In this document: in pieces, positions 47,701 through 53,957 of the stretch
Layout: each line of letters starts with the position of its first letter
Position numbering within the stretch: position 1 is the first letter of the stretch
Source: Akkermansia muciniphila
GTDB taxonomy: Bacteria > Verrucomicrobiota > Verrucomicrobiia > Verrucomicrobiales > DEV007
Direction: 5' to 3'
Length of the DNA: 55,884 bases
Assembly: GCA_945883495.1 (NCBI GenBank)
Contig: CAMCXS010000036.1
Coordinates: forward strand, 1-55,884
Made by a program: the position numbers and the translations under genes
Notes under the pieces: generated by a model
Database searches by the model: none
What the model saw: the letters and a program-made list of their open reading frames with translations, nothing else
What the model was told of the DNA's origin: nothing

Positions 47701-47830
47701 TGCCCGAACGGCCCTCTTTTAAAAGTTTCCAGAAGGATTCGGTGTCATCGACACCTCCAGGAAAGCGACAACCAATTCCAACGATAGCCAATGGCTCCCG
47801 CTGGGAGGACCCGTTCCGATTCGTATCCAT
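35765..47830 (-). CDS. Hybrid PKS-NRPS megasynthase with AAR-like terminal reductase
   Basis: One uninterrupted 4021-residue multidomain enzyme. Order with key residues: KS 14-440 (DTACSSA, Cys183; EAHGTGT; KTNIGHLE); AT 540-860 (GHSVGE, Ser635; YAFH 738-741); DH 908-1180 (His937, Asp1103; the usual Gly after HxxxG is Asp); C-methyltransferase 1330-1590 (LEVGAGTGS near 1419); structural pseudo-KR about 1610-1810; ER 1843-2150 (HAGTGGVG from 1976); KR 2170-2400 (TGGAGGFG from 2180, Tyr2322); ACP (LGLDSL, Ser2480); condensation 2557-3000 (HHIISD from 2685); adenylation 3020-3520 (YTSGSTG from 3172); PCP (GGDSL, Ser3561); then a domain of about 400 residues resembling cyanobacterial acyl-ACP reductase (TTGDAT near 3753, VAFIGLKSIGK from 3783, Cys3952). 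The order up to the ACP matches iterative highly reducing synthases. The start at ATG 47830 directly precedes KS; an upstream in-frame ATG is less likely. Confidence 0.93.
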   Translation of the reverse strand: MDTNRNGSSQREPLAIVGIGCRFPGGVDDTESFWKLLKEGRSGIVEIPANRWNRERFYHPDTSIPRKMHTKWGGFIDNLDQFDAQFWGISPREALRMDPQQRWLLECAWEAIENAGYRPSKLAGTRTGVYVGIASNDYAQVQMTSPEEVDVHTNSGATLSIASNRIAYLLDLKGPAMSVDTACSSALVAINLGCKDLWSGEIDYALVGGVNALLTPDTSIGFSKATMLSPSGQCFAFDDRANGYVRGEGAGMMMILPLSKALANGDRIYATVRAAVINQDGHTSSMTVPGQETQAAMLVEAYHQAGFPPSRVTYMEAHGTGTPVGDPIETNALGNILSQGRDKKNKCLIGSVKTNIGHLESGSGAAGMVKAALVLHKGMVPPNLNFKRPNPNIDFDGLKLKVVTELTPLKTPDGQPPVASVNSFGFGGTNAHIVLEAPPQAAPVAKPAEVAARPLVLPISGKDEHVLRAYADRYRRFLEDESLDLAEVCYSAGARKEHHDKRAVVIGHNVAELREKLRHVAKGHDDVPGVHYGTAADESHPTVFVYTGQGAQWWKMGQELLQSEPVFRRTIEEIDAEVRKLADWSLLEEMTKANEKDSNINRTYIAQPAIFALQVALTELWKSWGVVPHKVVGHSVGEVAAAYAAGAYTLSDAVKVIVHRSRLQEQTGGDGNKGRMYAVGLSESEAREWLVGYEGVIEVAVVNSPTLVTLAGDRVPLEELAAKLEAAGKFVRILRINYAFHTFQMAPIKDELLEVLSDIRPRPTTIPYISTVTGGVMRGEELDAHYWWRNVREAVLFAPAVMNLIRGGERLFLEIGPHPALQGPINECLQELKRKGAVFHSLARKTVEIDEMLGNLSRLHLHGREIDWRSVNQAAGVFVPQPSYPWNKERFWLESEEGTHVRCSPSVHPLLGIRIGATKPTYEFYLDPRLFPYLDDHRFWDSIIFPASGYGEIGLALCRELYPGEDYCVEELEAKKALFVSESKIPTIRVVFDEGDRTFYVYSNASKNSLKEWELNAQGRLRKLGHPVPAQANFEEIKARMVKHFDHDAYYKDYLDAGYQFGPNFQHLENVWRRPHESLAEIIVPAPVQSDLKGYRFHPAVLDALFHGVKGAQVVPDDAKGSDYFYLPASVGRIRIFEEPIPTKLWAHTIIHFDDGESLISNVRVFTEEGRQIAEIVDFRVDRVDQKDEKEEELDNSFYQFRWEARRLKGSRTEREVAFKPIANVIKEVRTAMPAVYKNHGLNLYYEGFETRLDMAVEQFVINAFLKLGWSPAPGQTIELDDFISSLGIQATHRRLTNAHLDTLAAAGWLKSNGSESWKVVKQPVHVDVLEDLEALIAEYPQFASEAELQLVTGPVLADVLTGDADPVELLFPGGKSIDALTTFYRQGGDFPANNELIGIAIQQLIAGLPARRDLRILEVGAGTGSLTRAVLPMLPAHRAEYTFTDTSPAFLADAKRQFADYPFVDYATFDIEKNPSAQGIPNGGFDLILATNVIHATSDLKNTLTNLQSCLAPEGVLMFLEVTNERVTLNNVFGLLKGWWYYSDTDLRPNSALLPRERWISLLQEMGFRDADFFVSSERSNECQQAVFLARAPKAQAAEPVGTQEEPASPETVLWLKAKSEDAKLGTLLEASGRKVVTVEPGHAFAAKGKGYVVNPGVKEDWVQLFQELATAGHRTTTLVHGWTLDDPGTDISLEQLRDVQAHGTHSLRVLVHAMYQVKPSPAPRLYVVTRGRISIAGEPLHCISTAPLTGFCRVANNEHPDWPITTVDLDASITGFEADDLAAEILKPDSEFEVAYRGQVRHVNRLHRVKAEEVPLRRTEAILPDGSVLPYRLEIDKPGVLQNLSLNITPRIDPGPGEIEILVKAGGINFRDVMKALGMYPGNPVDIRWFGDDVSGTVVRVGEGVTDLKPGDNVVGMAPYAFRSYATVHRDVVFRKPDHLSFEEAATLPTVFLTSHYALVHLARMEKGERVLIHAGTGGVGQAAIQIAQHLGLEIFSTAGSDEKRQLLRDMGVHHVMNSRTLDFADEIMRITNGEGIDCVLNSLAGDFIPKSFACLRRFGRFIEIGKIDVYNNSKFGLEMLKNNISYFVVDLAQHLESKPAFIASMMRELEGHLFAKTYQALPHRVFPITEVVDAFRYMAQGKHVGKNVLSFDVPSIKVAPCSQEGFLFRSDRTYLITGGAGGFGFELAKWMSRNGARHLCLVSRSGPKEPAASEIEAMRAQGISVTDARASVIDPGAMRQIVASIQAGPAPLAGVVHGAMVINDLDIIDLDEEGFDRVVHPKMLGAWILHHLTLDIPLDLFVCFSSFSAVMGAVRQSNYNAGNAFLDGIAQHRRALGLPALTFNWGALKGAGFVERNEKTEQYLELLGLSTYDMRETLSVFRRFMIRDVSNLAASRIDWSSLSRFAALIASKTYSCVVGQDGEGEGGAIRSQIINAAADARQGLMENFLAEQVAGVFGTDVSKINKDVPLNQLGLDSLMAIELMNRVESQLGISVPMGAVLNGPNVRELSVPILESLLASAGDELADADGTTRPGVPTAALPPFEVSGQDRTEFPLTEGQKALWFLHQLAPQSPAYNLVFSSKITPLVDIPTMQEAFKGLFERHPMLDVTFHTVNGTPVQRIRKGRTVDFREHDATNLSETEIKQLVMQHANQPFNLENGPVVRLELFRTADNAHIALLSIHHIISDAWSVTLVMRDLIESYFSRRVGRLPEWDTVETRYHDFINWEQVHLAGESGARMLDYWKGHLEAAPLVLDLPTDRPRPPVQTFNGGAHGFKLDKKLTQAVIKLAETENVTLFSALLSAFDLLLHRYCKQDDLIVGVPLAGRNQSELHNVVGYFINPVPVRSQVSGEISFREFLAATGRNVIGALENQHYPLSKLVDQLHVPRDPSRSPVFQVSFSMERIPGMDEQGIAVFLIGQGGHKFHIGDMTVETVDLTLRQAQFEITLVVEEAGGQLYGCWQYNADLFDKETISALNDLYAQILREVTADPAKPLSAINLLTSTEQTRILESWNATEADYPGNELLHDLVAEQVVATPDKIAVRCGGDTLTFNQLDRKADGLAQLLAEAGAGPDQPIALLADRSCDMVVGTLGILKSGGCYVPMDPEFPAQRLEMMLADAKPKVLVTQRRLVKSLPKGDWKIICLEEVEATDSGPVVKGLRPESLAYIIYTSGSTGVPKGVEISHQAAVNFLCSMRETPGLNANDRLLAVTTLSFDISLLEIYLPLLTGAECVIASRDEVKDGRHLGHMLDEFDITVMQATPATWQMLLDGGWNGKQDLRIFSGGEPLTRRLADQLLPACKELWNLYGPTETTVWSTCTRVAPGTGTIHIGKPIANTTIYLLDEHLMPVPAGFVGDLFIGGDGLARGYHNQPALTSEKFIQVELPNGKTERVYKTGDLARWNRDGNLECLGRADFQIKLRGVRMELDDIEAHLFAHSRVRQAVVAKRDDLPGGPNLVAYIIPDGPSEGLISDLRAHLAERLPESMRPAFYSIVDSFPLTPNRKVDRKRLPAPKIDRSGLETAYVAPTTASEYLLSDIFEEAFGAKVGIRDNFFEMGGDSLLAVRILAHASEAFNRQIPVEAFLRYPTIEQLADYLHRTEDREDLEAGLPGAEVDLDAIAASGHIELEFVEEGDALPKISAVALACIPDAFVAVSGLSRDELIARWFRHQPRLSSVYELPSGKIGLIVLPMFELDLFKDEAGLQRSMVLALEMAGRMGAKTVSLTGMLPSATDDGVRVTDWIKGRKKLPAITTGDATRTATIIKTIEGTLEKTGRKFANETVAFIGLKSIGKAALRLALEVLPQPREILLADPYMKEAALSAIRDEIVKRGFKGKISIHPNGGGIPAPVYEASFIVGTTSIPGILDIGRLAPGTIVVDYSFPSSFRLHEAVRRLESEGDILFTTGGELHHAKGTIKETIYLPTASQELADSFDTRAMSMLAGRQPNEITGCIVVSLLTGMTKDVKPTLGEVTPEDVLAHYQFLAQQGFKPAQLQMHRYRISDAKAAEFGTREWERDSMVG

Positions 47831-48143
47831 GCGTGCAGCTTGCAGATCTAATTCCTTACGTCCCCAACAACCTAGGGCCGGACCGGTGCCTACGGAGTTC
47901 AACCCTTTGGCCCCGGGGTGTCGGACTTACACGGGGTTTTCCGGTGGAGTCAAATTTGAAAATCTACCCGTCGCCAGTCGCCGGTGTTCGGCGGACTCCA
48001 GGTTCTTGAGGTGACAAGGGAGAACGAACATGATTCTGGGAATCAAAAGAAATTCCGGAATCACTCAAATATCGCCGTTCAAAAATGAGCGTTTCTTTGC
48101 ATTTCCGTGTTGGTCTGAACGTCTAATCGAGCGATCTTTTCTT
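47831..48143. promoter_or_regulatory. Divergent intergenic region upstream of the megasynthase
   Basis: This 313-base gap separates the minus-strand megasynthase from the plus-strand small-protein gene and must hold both promoters. It becomes AT-richer toward 48000-48140. I found no convincing -35/-10 pair or operator-like inverted repeat, so specific sites are not claimed. Confidence 0.4.
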
Positions 48144-48536
48144 ATGAATGAAGACTCAAAATCGACCTCCGGGAGCGCTTCTGAACACGTAGGAGATCGC
48201 GGCGGGAAATCCGTCGAAAAGTTGCGCGAGGTCATTCAAGATGCCTGGCAACGGGGGGCAGAGGAAGCTCGCGCCGCCGCCGATCAAGCCGCGCCTCGAG
48301 CCCGAGAAGTCCTGATCGAGGTCCTCAATGATCTTTCTTATAGTCTTTCCTTCGGAGCTTCCTTCGCTTCAACCTTGGCGCGGGACTTGGTCTCGGAGGA
48401 AGTCAAAGAATCGCGGAGCCGCGGCAGCGAGGCCGGGACGAGAGCCGCCCAGGAGGTTCTATCTAAAATGAATCCACCTCGGCCCGAACCTCCCGGGGCG
48501 GAGCCGGGAGGAGCCATGGGCGGGGGTGCCGCCTAA
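48144..48536 (+). CDS. Small amphipathic helical protein of unknown function
   Basis: A 130-residue protein that I do not recognise. Residues 20-110 form long charged amphipathic helices (SVEKLREVIQDAWQRGAEEA; AREVLIEVLNDLSYSLSFG; TLARDLVSEEVKES), reminiscent of apolipoprotein- or YtxH-like membrane-surface proteins. The tail is Pro/Gly/Ala-rich. No signal peptide is visible. The frame is open from 48030, but ATG 48144 gives a better coding pattern. Its last four bases overlap the end of the convergent NagB/PIG-L gene. It is divergent from the megasynthase; a functional link is only possible. Confidence 0.65.
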   Translation: MNEDSKSTSGSASEHVGDRGGKSVEKLREVIQDAWQRGAEEARAAADQAAPRAREVLIEVLNDLSYSLSFGASFASTLARDLVSEEVKESRSRGSEAGTRAAQEVLSKMNPPRPEPPGAEPGGAMGGGAA

Positions 48537-50443
48537 TGGGGCCGTGGATTACGAAGCATCTGAAATGATTCGATGGCCTCATATTCGGCCATCCCCAGGG
48601 AATCGTAATTGGTTGCGTTGGTCCTGTTCAGAGACGCGGCCTCCCATTCATCCTGCCGAATGGATTGAAATTTCCGAATCGCGTTGATCTTGCGCTCCAG
48701 TTGGATGGGGCTCAGAGGGACGGCCATATCAATTTCATGATCGGCCAGTGGCTTCTCCTTGCCTCTGTAGAGCCAGACCCTGCATTGGCTGAACCAAGGG
48801 CGATTTTCGTCCCGCGACCATGCTTCAAGAAGAGCTCGGAAGCAGAGGGCCTGAAGGGAGCTGGGGTCCGCTACGTCACCGGTGGTAAAGATCTGATGGG
48901 GGCGCAATTCGGCGAGGACGGATGCCGTAGCGGTAATGTCGTTCTCTCCCAGGTTGAAGCGGCGATAGCGGCCATCTTCGTAAAACGGAAGATCAAGAAA
49001 CCGGATCTTGATCTCATTAAGGCTGCATGCCTCGGCGGCGTCCCGAGCTTCGCCACGGAGAATCAATCCTTTCAGGTGGCGTACGGGAGCCGGGTCGATT
49101 CCAAACTCGCCCTTCTGGTCGAGGAGCCCTTGGATCGTGCGGGCATACGACTGTTGTTCCGGCCATGCTTGGCTGCCGGTGGCGATATCTTCGAGGATGG
49201 TGGCGAATTTCCGGGCTTCCATATCAGCCACCCGTAGATTGCCTGAGGTTTGGCAAATCAGGGTCACGTCGTGTCCTTGCTGCACCAAGCGCTCCAGCGT
49301 GCCCCCCATCGCCACGACGGCATCTTGAGGTTCAGGGCTGAAGACGACCACTCGTTTGTGTATAGGGATCGCTCGCTCGGGCCGATACGAGTCGTCCGCA
49401 CCGGGCTTACCTCCAGGCCAGCCTGTAATGGTGTGTTGGAGTTGATTGAACACTCCGATGTTCACGTCGTAGGCTCCTCCGTGCTCCGCGAGTACGTCCG
49501 CCATGCCGTTCTCGTTGTAGTCTTCGTCGATCAGCTTTAGCACGGGTTTTTTGATCTTACGCGCCAGCCAAACAACCGCTTTGCGCATCATCGCAGGAGA
49601 CCAAGTAACCGGGCCAACCAGCCAAGGGCATCGATTCCGGGTCAAGCAGGTGGCCGCCGTCTCGTCCACGACAAATGTCGCGTTCTCATGGTGCTGCAGA
49701 AAGCTGGCGGAAATGATGTCGGTCACTGGGCCTTCCACCGCTTGGGACACAATCTCCGCTTTGTTCTCGCCCCAAGCCATCAGGACCACGCGGCGAGCTC
49801 TCATGATGGTGCCCACGCCCATCGTGATTGCAAAGCGGGGGACGTTGGCCTCGCCCAGGAAGTCCGCAGCGGCATCACGCCGCGTCAGTCGATCCAAGGC
49901 GATCATGCGCGTCGGCGAGTCGATCGCGGAGCCAGGCTCGTTGAACCCGATGTGGCCGGTCCGGCCGATGCCAAGGATCTGAAGGTCGATGCCGCCGTGC
50001 TGTTCGATACACCGCTCGTAGTCCTGGCAATAGTCGTAGACCGCGTCGATGTCGATCGTGCCATCCGGGATGTGGATTTGATCCGCAGGAAGATCCACAT
50101 GATCGAAAAGCTGATCATGCATGAAGCGGAAGTAGCTCTCCGGGTGATCGCGACGCAGACCGTGATACTCATCGAGGTTGAAGGTCACGACGTTGCGAAA
50201 ACTCAATCCCTCTTCGCGGTGGAGCCGGATCAATTCGCGGTAGAAGGGAACAGGGGTAGAGCCCGTGGCGAGACCCATGACAAATGGATTCTCTTTCGTC
50301 GCCTCCCGGATCAGGACGGATGCTTCTTGCGCCAGCTGGCGGCTTGGGTGAATGGAATCGGAGAACTCCACCGTCCGGATGCGTTCGAAACGCTCCCGGG
50401 CTGTGGGGCGCCGATCCCCGGAATCGAGGATGCTCGTGGCCAC
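48533..50443 (-). CDS. Glucosamine-6-phosphate deaminase / PIG-L-like fusion
   Basis: A 636-residue two-domain protein. The N-terminal half is a NagB-type deaminase/isomerase (GLATGSTPVPFY; NLDEYHGL; GIGRTGHIGFNEPG), converting glucosamine-6-phosphate to fructose-6-phosphate and ammonia. The C-terminal half has the PIG-L/LmbE fold, but its first metal motif reads SPEPQD (369-374) where HPDD is expected, so zinc-dependent deacetylase activity is doubtful. Fusions of this type occur in several phyla and are usually called NagB-like. I start at GTG 50443 because GAGGAT lies about 8 bases upstream; the frame remains open to TTG 50488. It likely takes part in amino-sugar recycling or catabolism. 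No nagA or transporter is adjacent. Confidence 0.85.
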   Translation of the reverse strand: MATSILDSGDRRPTARERFERIRTVEFSDSIHPSRQLAQEASVLIREATKENPFVMGLATGSTPVPFYRELIRLHREEGLSFRNVVTFNLDEYHGLRRDHPESYFRFMHDQLFDHVDLPADQIHIPDGTIDIDAVYDYCQDYERCIEQHGGIDLQILGIGRTGHIGFNEPGSAIDSPTRMIALDRLTRRDAAADFLGEANVPRFAITMGVGTIMRARRVVLMAWGENKAEIVSQAVEGPVTDIISASFLQHHENATFVVDETAATCLTRNRCPWLVGPVTWSPAMMRKAVVWLARKIKKPVLKLIDEDYNENGMADVLAEHGGAYDVNIGVFNQLQHTITGWPGGKPGADDSYRPERAIPIHKRVVVFSPEPQDAVVAMGGTLERLVQQGHDVTLICQTSGNLRVADMEARKFATILEDIATGSQAWPEQQSYARTIQGLLDQKGEFGIDPAPVRHLKGLILRGEARDAAEACSLNEIKIRFLDLPFYEDGRYRRFNLGENDITATASVLAELRPHQIFTTGDVADPSSLQALCFRALLEAWSRDENRPWFSQCRVWLYRGKEKPLADHEIDMAVPLSPIQLERKINAIRKFQSIRQDEWEAASLNRTNATNYDSLGMAEYEAIESFQMLRNPRPH

Positions 50444-50571
50444 GGGACGATCCTCGCATCGGGCGCGACGGGACTCAAGCAGGAGCAATGCGGAGGGGCG
50501 GAGCGAAGTCCCTCCGCCGGGTTGCGGGCTACGGCTTGAAGCGAGCAGTTCTTAAAAAGGTGAAATTAAGT

Positions 50572-50600
50572 TTGCAAAAAAGGGGGCAAAAATTTAAAAG
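50572..50600 (+). promoter_or_regulatory. Possible promoter of the secretin gene
   Basis: TTGCAA at 50572-50577 and TAAAAG at 50595-50600 are 17 bases apart, in the AT-rich gap before the secretin gene. Each matches four of six consensus positions, so this is weak. Confidence 0.25.
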
Positions 50601-50660
50601 AGCGCTTCAGGGGGATCCTATCCTTCTGCCACGCGCTGCTGTTTCAACATTTCTCTTTCC

Positions 50661-53249
50661 ATGATCCGTCTCGCTGCGAACCTAGGAAATTGGCAGGTAT
50701 GCCAAAAAACCTGCCACCGACTCTTTTTGGCAGCCTCTTTCGGGGCCCTGCTCTTCGATTCGTTCGCCCAGGACGTTCCAGAGGCGGCCCGCAAAGCAGT
50801 TGCTCGGCGTCAAGAAATGGTCGCCAAAGCGGACGAGGCCGCTCTCCGGGGCCAGAGGCTACTCGCTGACAAAGATTACGCAGGGTCGGTGAGCGAATTG
50901 AAAAAAGCGCTCGATTTGCTTCCAGATGCCCCAGTCGTCGAGTCGCGGCGAGTTGAATATACCCAGCAATTCGCGGATGCCAGCGTGCTGCTTGCTCGTC
51001 AGCGTGCCGAGGAGGGCCAATACACCGAGGCCATCCAAATTATCGAGGCGGTCCTAGACCCTGCGGTGGATCCCGAGAACATCGAGGCGCGTCGGCTCTT
51101 GGAGGACCTAAATGATCCTGAAATCTATCCACAGGCGATCACCCCGGAGCACATCGCTCGTGTCAAACGCGTCGAGACCGCGCTAAAGGAAGCCGCTAGC
51201 CATATTCGTATCGGTGACTATGACGGGGCTGAGAAACGCTACCACGAAGCTCTGAACTACGACCGCTACAATTCCGCCGCACGCCGCGGCCTTGAGGACG
51301 TTGAGCAACACCGTCGGCTCTACTACAAAACGGCTTACGACCAGACCCGTTCCACATTCCTGCGGCAAGTTGAGTCGCAGTGGGAAATGACCGTTCCGAG
51401 ATTCTCGCTGGACCGTCCAGGTGAGGCAAGTGGTCCCACGCGCACCCAGGACGGTATCGATTATATCACCGAGAAACTAAAAAACATCGTCATTCCTGAG
51501 ATTGAGTTTCAAGACACCCCATTCAGCGATGCGATCGAGTTCCTTCGCGAGAAGAGCCGTGAGCTAGACGACATGGAGCCGGATCCGGCTCGCAAGGGGG
51601 TGAACATCATTATCCGAACGGCCGGAGCATCCGGTGGCGGAGGAAGTGCGCCGGTGGCGTCGGCTGGTGGTCTTGGAGGGTTCGATGACCCAACGGGAGG
51701 CGCGGCGGCACTTTCTGGGGGCGATGCGTCCTCAACACTTATTAACCTGAAGCTCAGCCGTGTTCCTTTGGTTGAAGCATTGCGGTATGTGACGGAATTA
51801 GCGCGGTTGAAGTATAAGGTGGAGGCTCATGCGGTGGTGATTATCCCGCTGACCGAGCAGAATGCAGACCTGTTCACTCAGGTTTTCCGGGTTCCTCCTT
51901 CCTTCCTTACCGCTGGCGGCGGTGATGGAGGGGGTGGTGCATCACTGGCTGGCGATCCTTTCGCTAGCCTAGGATCCTCTCCCGGCGGAGCTACGACCTC
52001 CCTCACTCCAAAACGAAATGCCAAGGAAGTCTTGGAAGGCGTTGGGGTGACCTTCCCTCAGGACAGTAGCGCCATCTACAACGCGACGAACAGTCAATTG
52101 ATCGTCCGCAACACGCAGGCCAACCTCGATCTCGTCGAGGCTTACGTGGACTCTCTGAGGGAAGATGTGCAGAAGCAGATCTTTATCAGCTCGAAGTTTG
52201 TCGAAATCGGCCAGGACAATGACGATACTTTCGGATTCGACTGGCTGCTTGGAAAATCTAACGTCCCTGGGACGAATCGTGTATTCACTGGCGGCGGAAC
52301 GATCGGCAGTACCCGTAGTGAACAGCAGGCACAGGATTGGTCGTTCGTTGAACCCATCAGTCAACAGGCTTTCGGGGGTGACCCGCTGACGTCAGGGCTG
52401 CGAAGCGGTTCTCTTGCGATCAATGGGAATACGATCGATTCTCTTTTGACCAATACGATCGCGGGTCAATCGGCGCTCGCTCCCGCCGTCCTCTCCATGG
52501 CGGGAGTATTCACGGACCCCCAATTCCAGGTCGTCCTTCGTGCCATTAACCAAAGCAAAGGCGTGGATTTGATGTCCGCCCCCAGTGTGGTCGCTCGTAG
52601 CGGACAGCTAGCGAAACTCGAGGTGATTCGCGAATTCATTTACCCGACTGAGTATGACCCGCCGGAGATTCCCGATCAGTTTGGTGCTATCGGGAACAAC
52701 CAGGGCAACTTGGGTGTAGCCGCTTCCGTCTCCTCCTTTCCGGTGACTCCGGCGAACCCAACCGCATTCGAAACTCGGAACGTTGGCGTCACGCTCCAAG
52801 CGACCCCAACGATCGGGCCTGATGGCTTCACGATCGACCTTCGTCTTGAGCCCGAGGTTGTTGAGTTCGAGGGATTCATCAACTACGGCAGTCCCATCTT
52901 CACCGGGGGCACCGCTGCCGGTCAGCCGGTCCAAGTACTCCTTACAGAGAACCGCATCGAGATGCCGGTGTTTGCCAGACGTGCGGTATCGACGGATGTA
53001 ACAATCTGGGACGGCCAGACTGTTGCCGTCGGTGGTTTGATCCGGGAGGACATTCAACACGTGGAAGACAAGCTCCCGATCCTGGGGGACCTTCCGGTGG
53101 CCGGGTTTCTGTTCCGCAGCAAAGCGGAAGTGCACAGCAAGCGCAACCTCACCATCTTTGTCACCGCCCGACTGATTGACCCTTCAGGTTCTCCCATCAA
53201 TGAGAGCGTGGACGAGCCGCTCACGCCCATAAAGTTGCCCGGGTCGTGA
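50661..53249 (+). CDS. Amuc_1098-type type IV pilus secretin
   Basis: An 862-residue outer-membrane secretin. Features in order: signal peptide ending near FAQD (about 38); TPR-like helical region 50-215 (for example RIGDYDGAEKRYHEALNYD); an N-domain opening with VIPEIEFQDTPFSDAIEFL near 280; glycine-rich linkers near 315-350 and 410-435; and a C-terminal secretin domain (VQKQIFISSKFVEIGQ; DLMSAPSVVARSGQ; GQTVAVGGLIREDIQ; KLPILGDLPVAGFLF). The layout matches the Amuc_1098 family of Verrucomicrobiota, thought to be the outer-membrane channel of a type IV pilus-like machine. In Akkermansia the gene sits with other pilus genes; here the neighbours are nagB-like and coaE-rho, so it is isolated within the window. 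Confidence 0.88.
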   Translation: MIRLAANLGNWQVCQKTCHRLFLAASFGALLFDSFAQDVPEAARKAVARRQEMVAKADEAALRGQRLLADKDYAGSVSELKKALDLLPDAPVVESRRVEYTQQFADASVLLARQRAEEGQYTEAIQIIEAVLDPAVDPENIEARRLLEDLNDPEIYPQAITPEHIARVKRVETALKEAASHIRIGDYDGAEKRYHEALNYDRYNSAARRGLEDVEQHRRLYYKTAYDQTRSTFLRQVESQWEMTVPRFSLDRPGEASGPTRTQDGIDYITEKLKNIVIPEIEFQDTPFSDAIEFLREKSRELDDMEPDPARKGVNIIIRTAGASGGGGSAPVASAGGLGGFDDPTGGAAALSGGDASSTLINLKLSRVPLVEALRYVTELARLKYKVEAHAVVIIPLTEQNADLFTQVFRVPPSFLTAGGGDGGGGASLAGDPFASLGSSPGGATTSLTPKRNAKEVLEGVGVTFPQDSSAIYNATNSQLIVRNTQANLDLVEAYVDSLREDVQKQIFISSKFVEIGQDNDDTFGFDWLLGKSNVPGTNRVFTGGGTIGSTRSEQQAQDWSFVEPISQQAFGGDPLTSGLRSGSLAINGNTIDSLLTNTIAGQSALAPAVLSMAGVFTDPQFQVVLRAINQSKGVDLMSAPSVVARSGQLAKLEVIREFIYPTEYDPPEIPDQFGAIGNNQGNLGVAASVSSFPVTPANPTAFETRNVGVTLQATPTIGPDGFTIDLRLEPEVVEFEGFINYGSPIFTGGTAAGQPVQVLLTENRIEMPVFARRAVSTDVTIWDGQTVAVGGLIREDIQHVEDKLPILGDLPVAGFLFRSKAEVHSKRNLTIFVTARLIDPSGSPINESVDEPLTPIKLPGS

Positions 53250-53308
53250 ACGGTTTGCGGAACTGAGTTTAGGCCCGCTCGGCATGGGTGCTGCGGGGTG
53301 ACCTTCAT

Positions 53309-53337
53309 GGCGGCTGTTCCTTTACCGGACAGCCGCC
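53309..53337. terminator. Strong hairpin between secretin and coaE
   Basis: GGCGGCTGT at 53309-53317 pairs perfectly with ACAGCCGCC at 53329-53337, with an additional CC/GG pair inside. No T-run follows. It may end the secretin transcript with Rho, protect its 3' end, or lower read-through to coaE. Confidence 0.5.
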
Positions 53338-53363
53338 TACGCATTATGCACTAGTTAGGTAGG

Positions 53364-53957
53364 ATGAAAGTGATCGCCATTACCGGCGGAATTGCGAGCG
53401 GCAAGTCAGCCGTCGCCCAGGCGTTGGCTGAGGCGCTGCTGTGTCCCTGGTGCAGCTGCGATCAACTTGTTCACCGGCTCTTGTCGGCTCCCGAAGTGGT
53501 GGCAGAGATCGAAGCAAGCTTTCCCGGAGTGGTCTCCGTCGAAGGGGGGCTTGATCGGGGGGCGCTTGCTGGGATTGTCTTTTCTTCTTCAGACCGACGG
53601 CTCAAGCTGGAGTCAATCGTTCATCCCCGGGTTCTCCGGGCGGTGGAGGAGTGGATTGCGATCAACGCCACAGCTGCCGCGATGGGAGTTGTTGAGGTTC
53701 CTTTGCTGTATGAAGTTGATTTTCCGATCAAACGAGACGTTGATATCGTCGTAGCCTGCTCCGAGCGAAATCAGATCCGTCGATTGGCCCTGCGTAAGAC
53801 AGACAGTGGGCGGGCTGTTGACCGGATTGGCGCACAAATGCCAATGGCAGAGAAGATTTCGCGAGCCCAGGTCGTAATCTGGAACGATGGGAGTCTTGGG
53901 ACGCTAAACCGGCTAGTGGCTTTGGCTGCTCGCGGGATTCATCAGAAGTTGCAATGA
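53364..53957 (+). CDS. coaE: Dephospho-CoA kinase
   Basis: A 197-residue kinase for the last step of coenzyme A synthesis. The P-loop GGIASGKS is at residues 8-15, followed by SCDQLVHRLL (adenylate-kinase-like substrate site), IVHPRVLRAVEEW and VEVPLLYEVDF, all family motifs. Length is normal. Its last bases overlap the rho start (ATGA), so the two are translationally coupled. The pair coaE-rho occurs in many bacteria. Confidence 0.95.
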   Translation: MKVIAITGGIASGKSAVAQALAEALLCPWCSCDQLVHRLLSAPEVVAEIEASFPGVVSVEGGLDRGALAGIVFSSSDRRLKLESIVHPRVLRAVEEWIAINATAAAMGVVEVPLLYEVDFPIKRDVDIVVACSERNQIRRLALRKTDSGRAVDRIGAQMPMAEKISRAQVVIWNDGSLGTLNRLVALAARGIHQKLQ

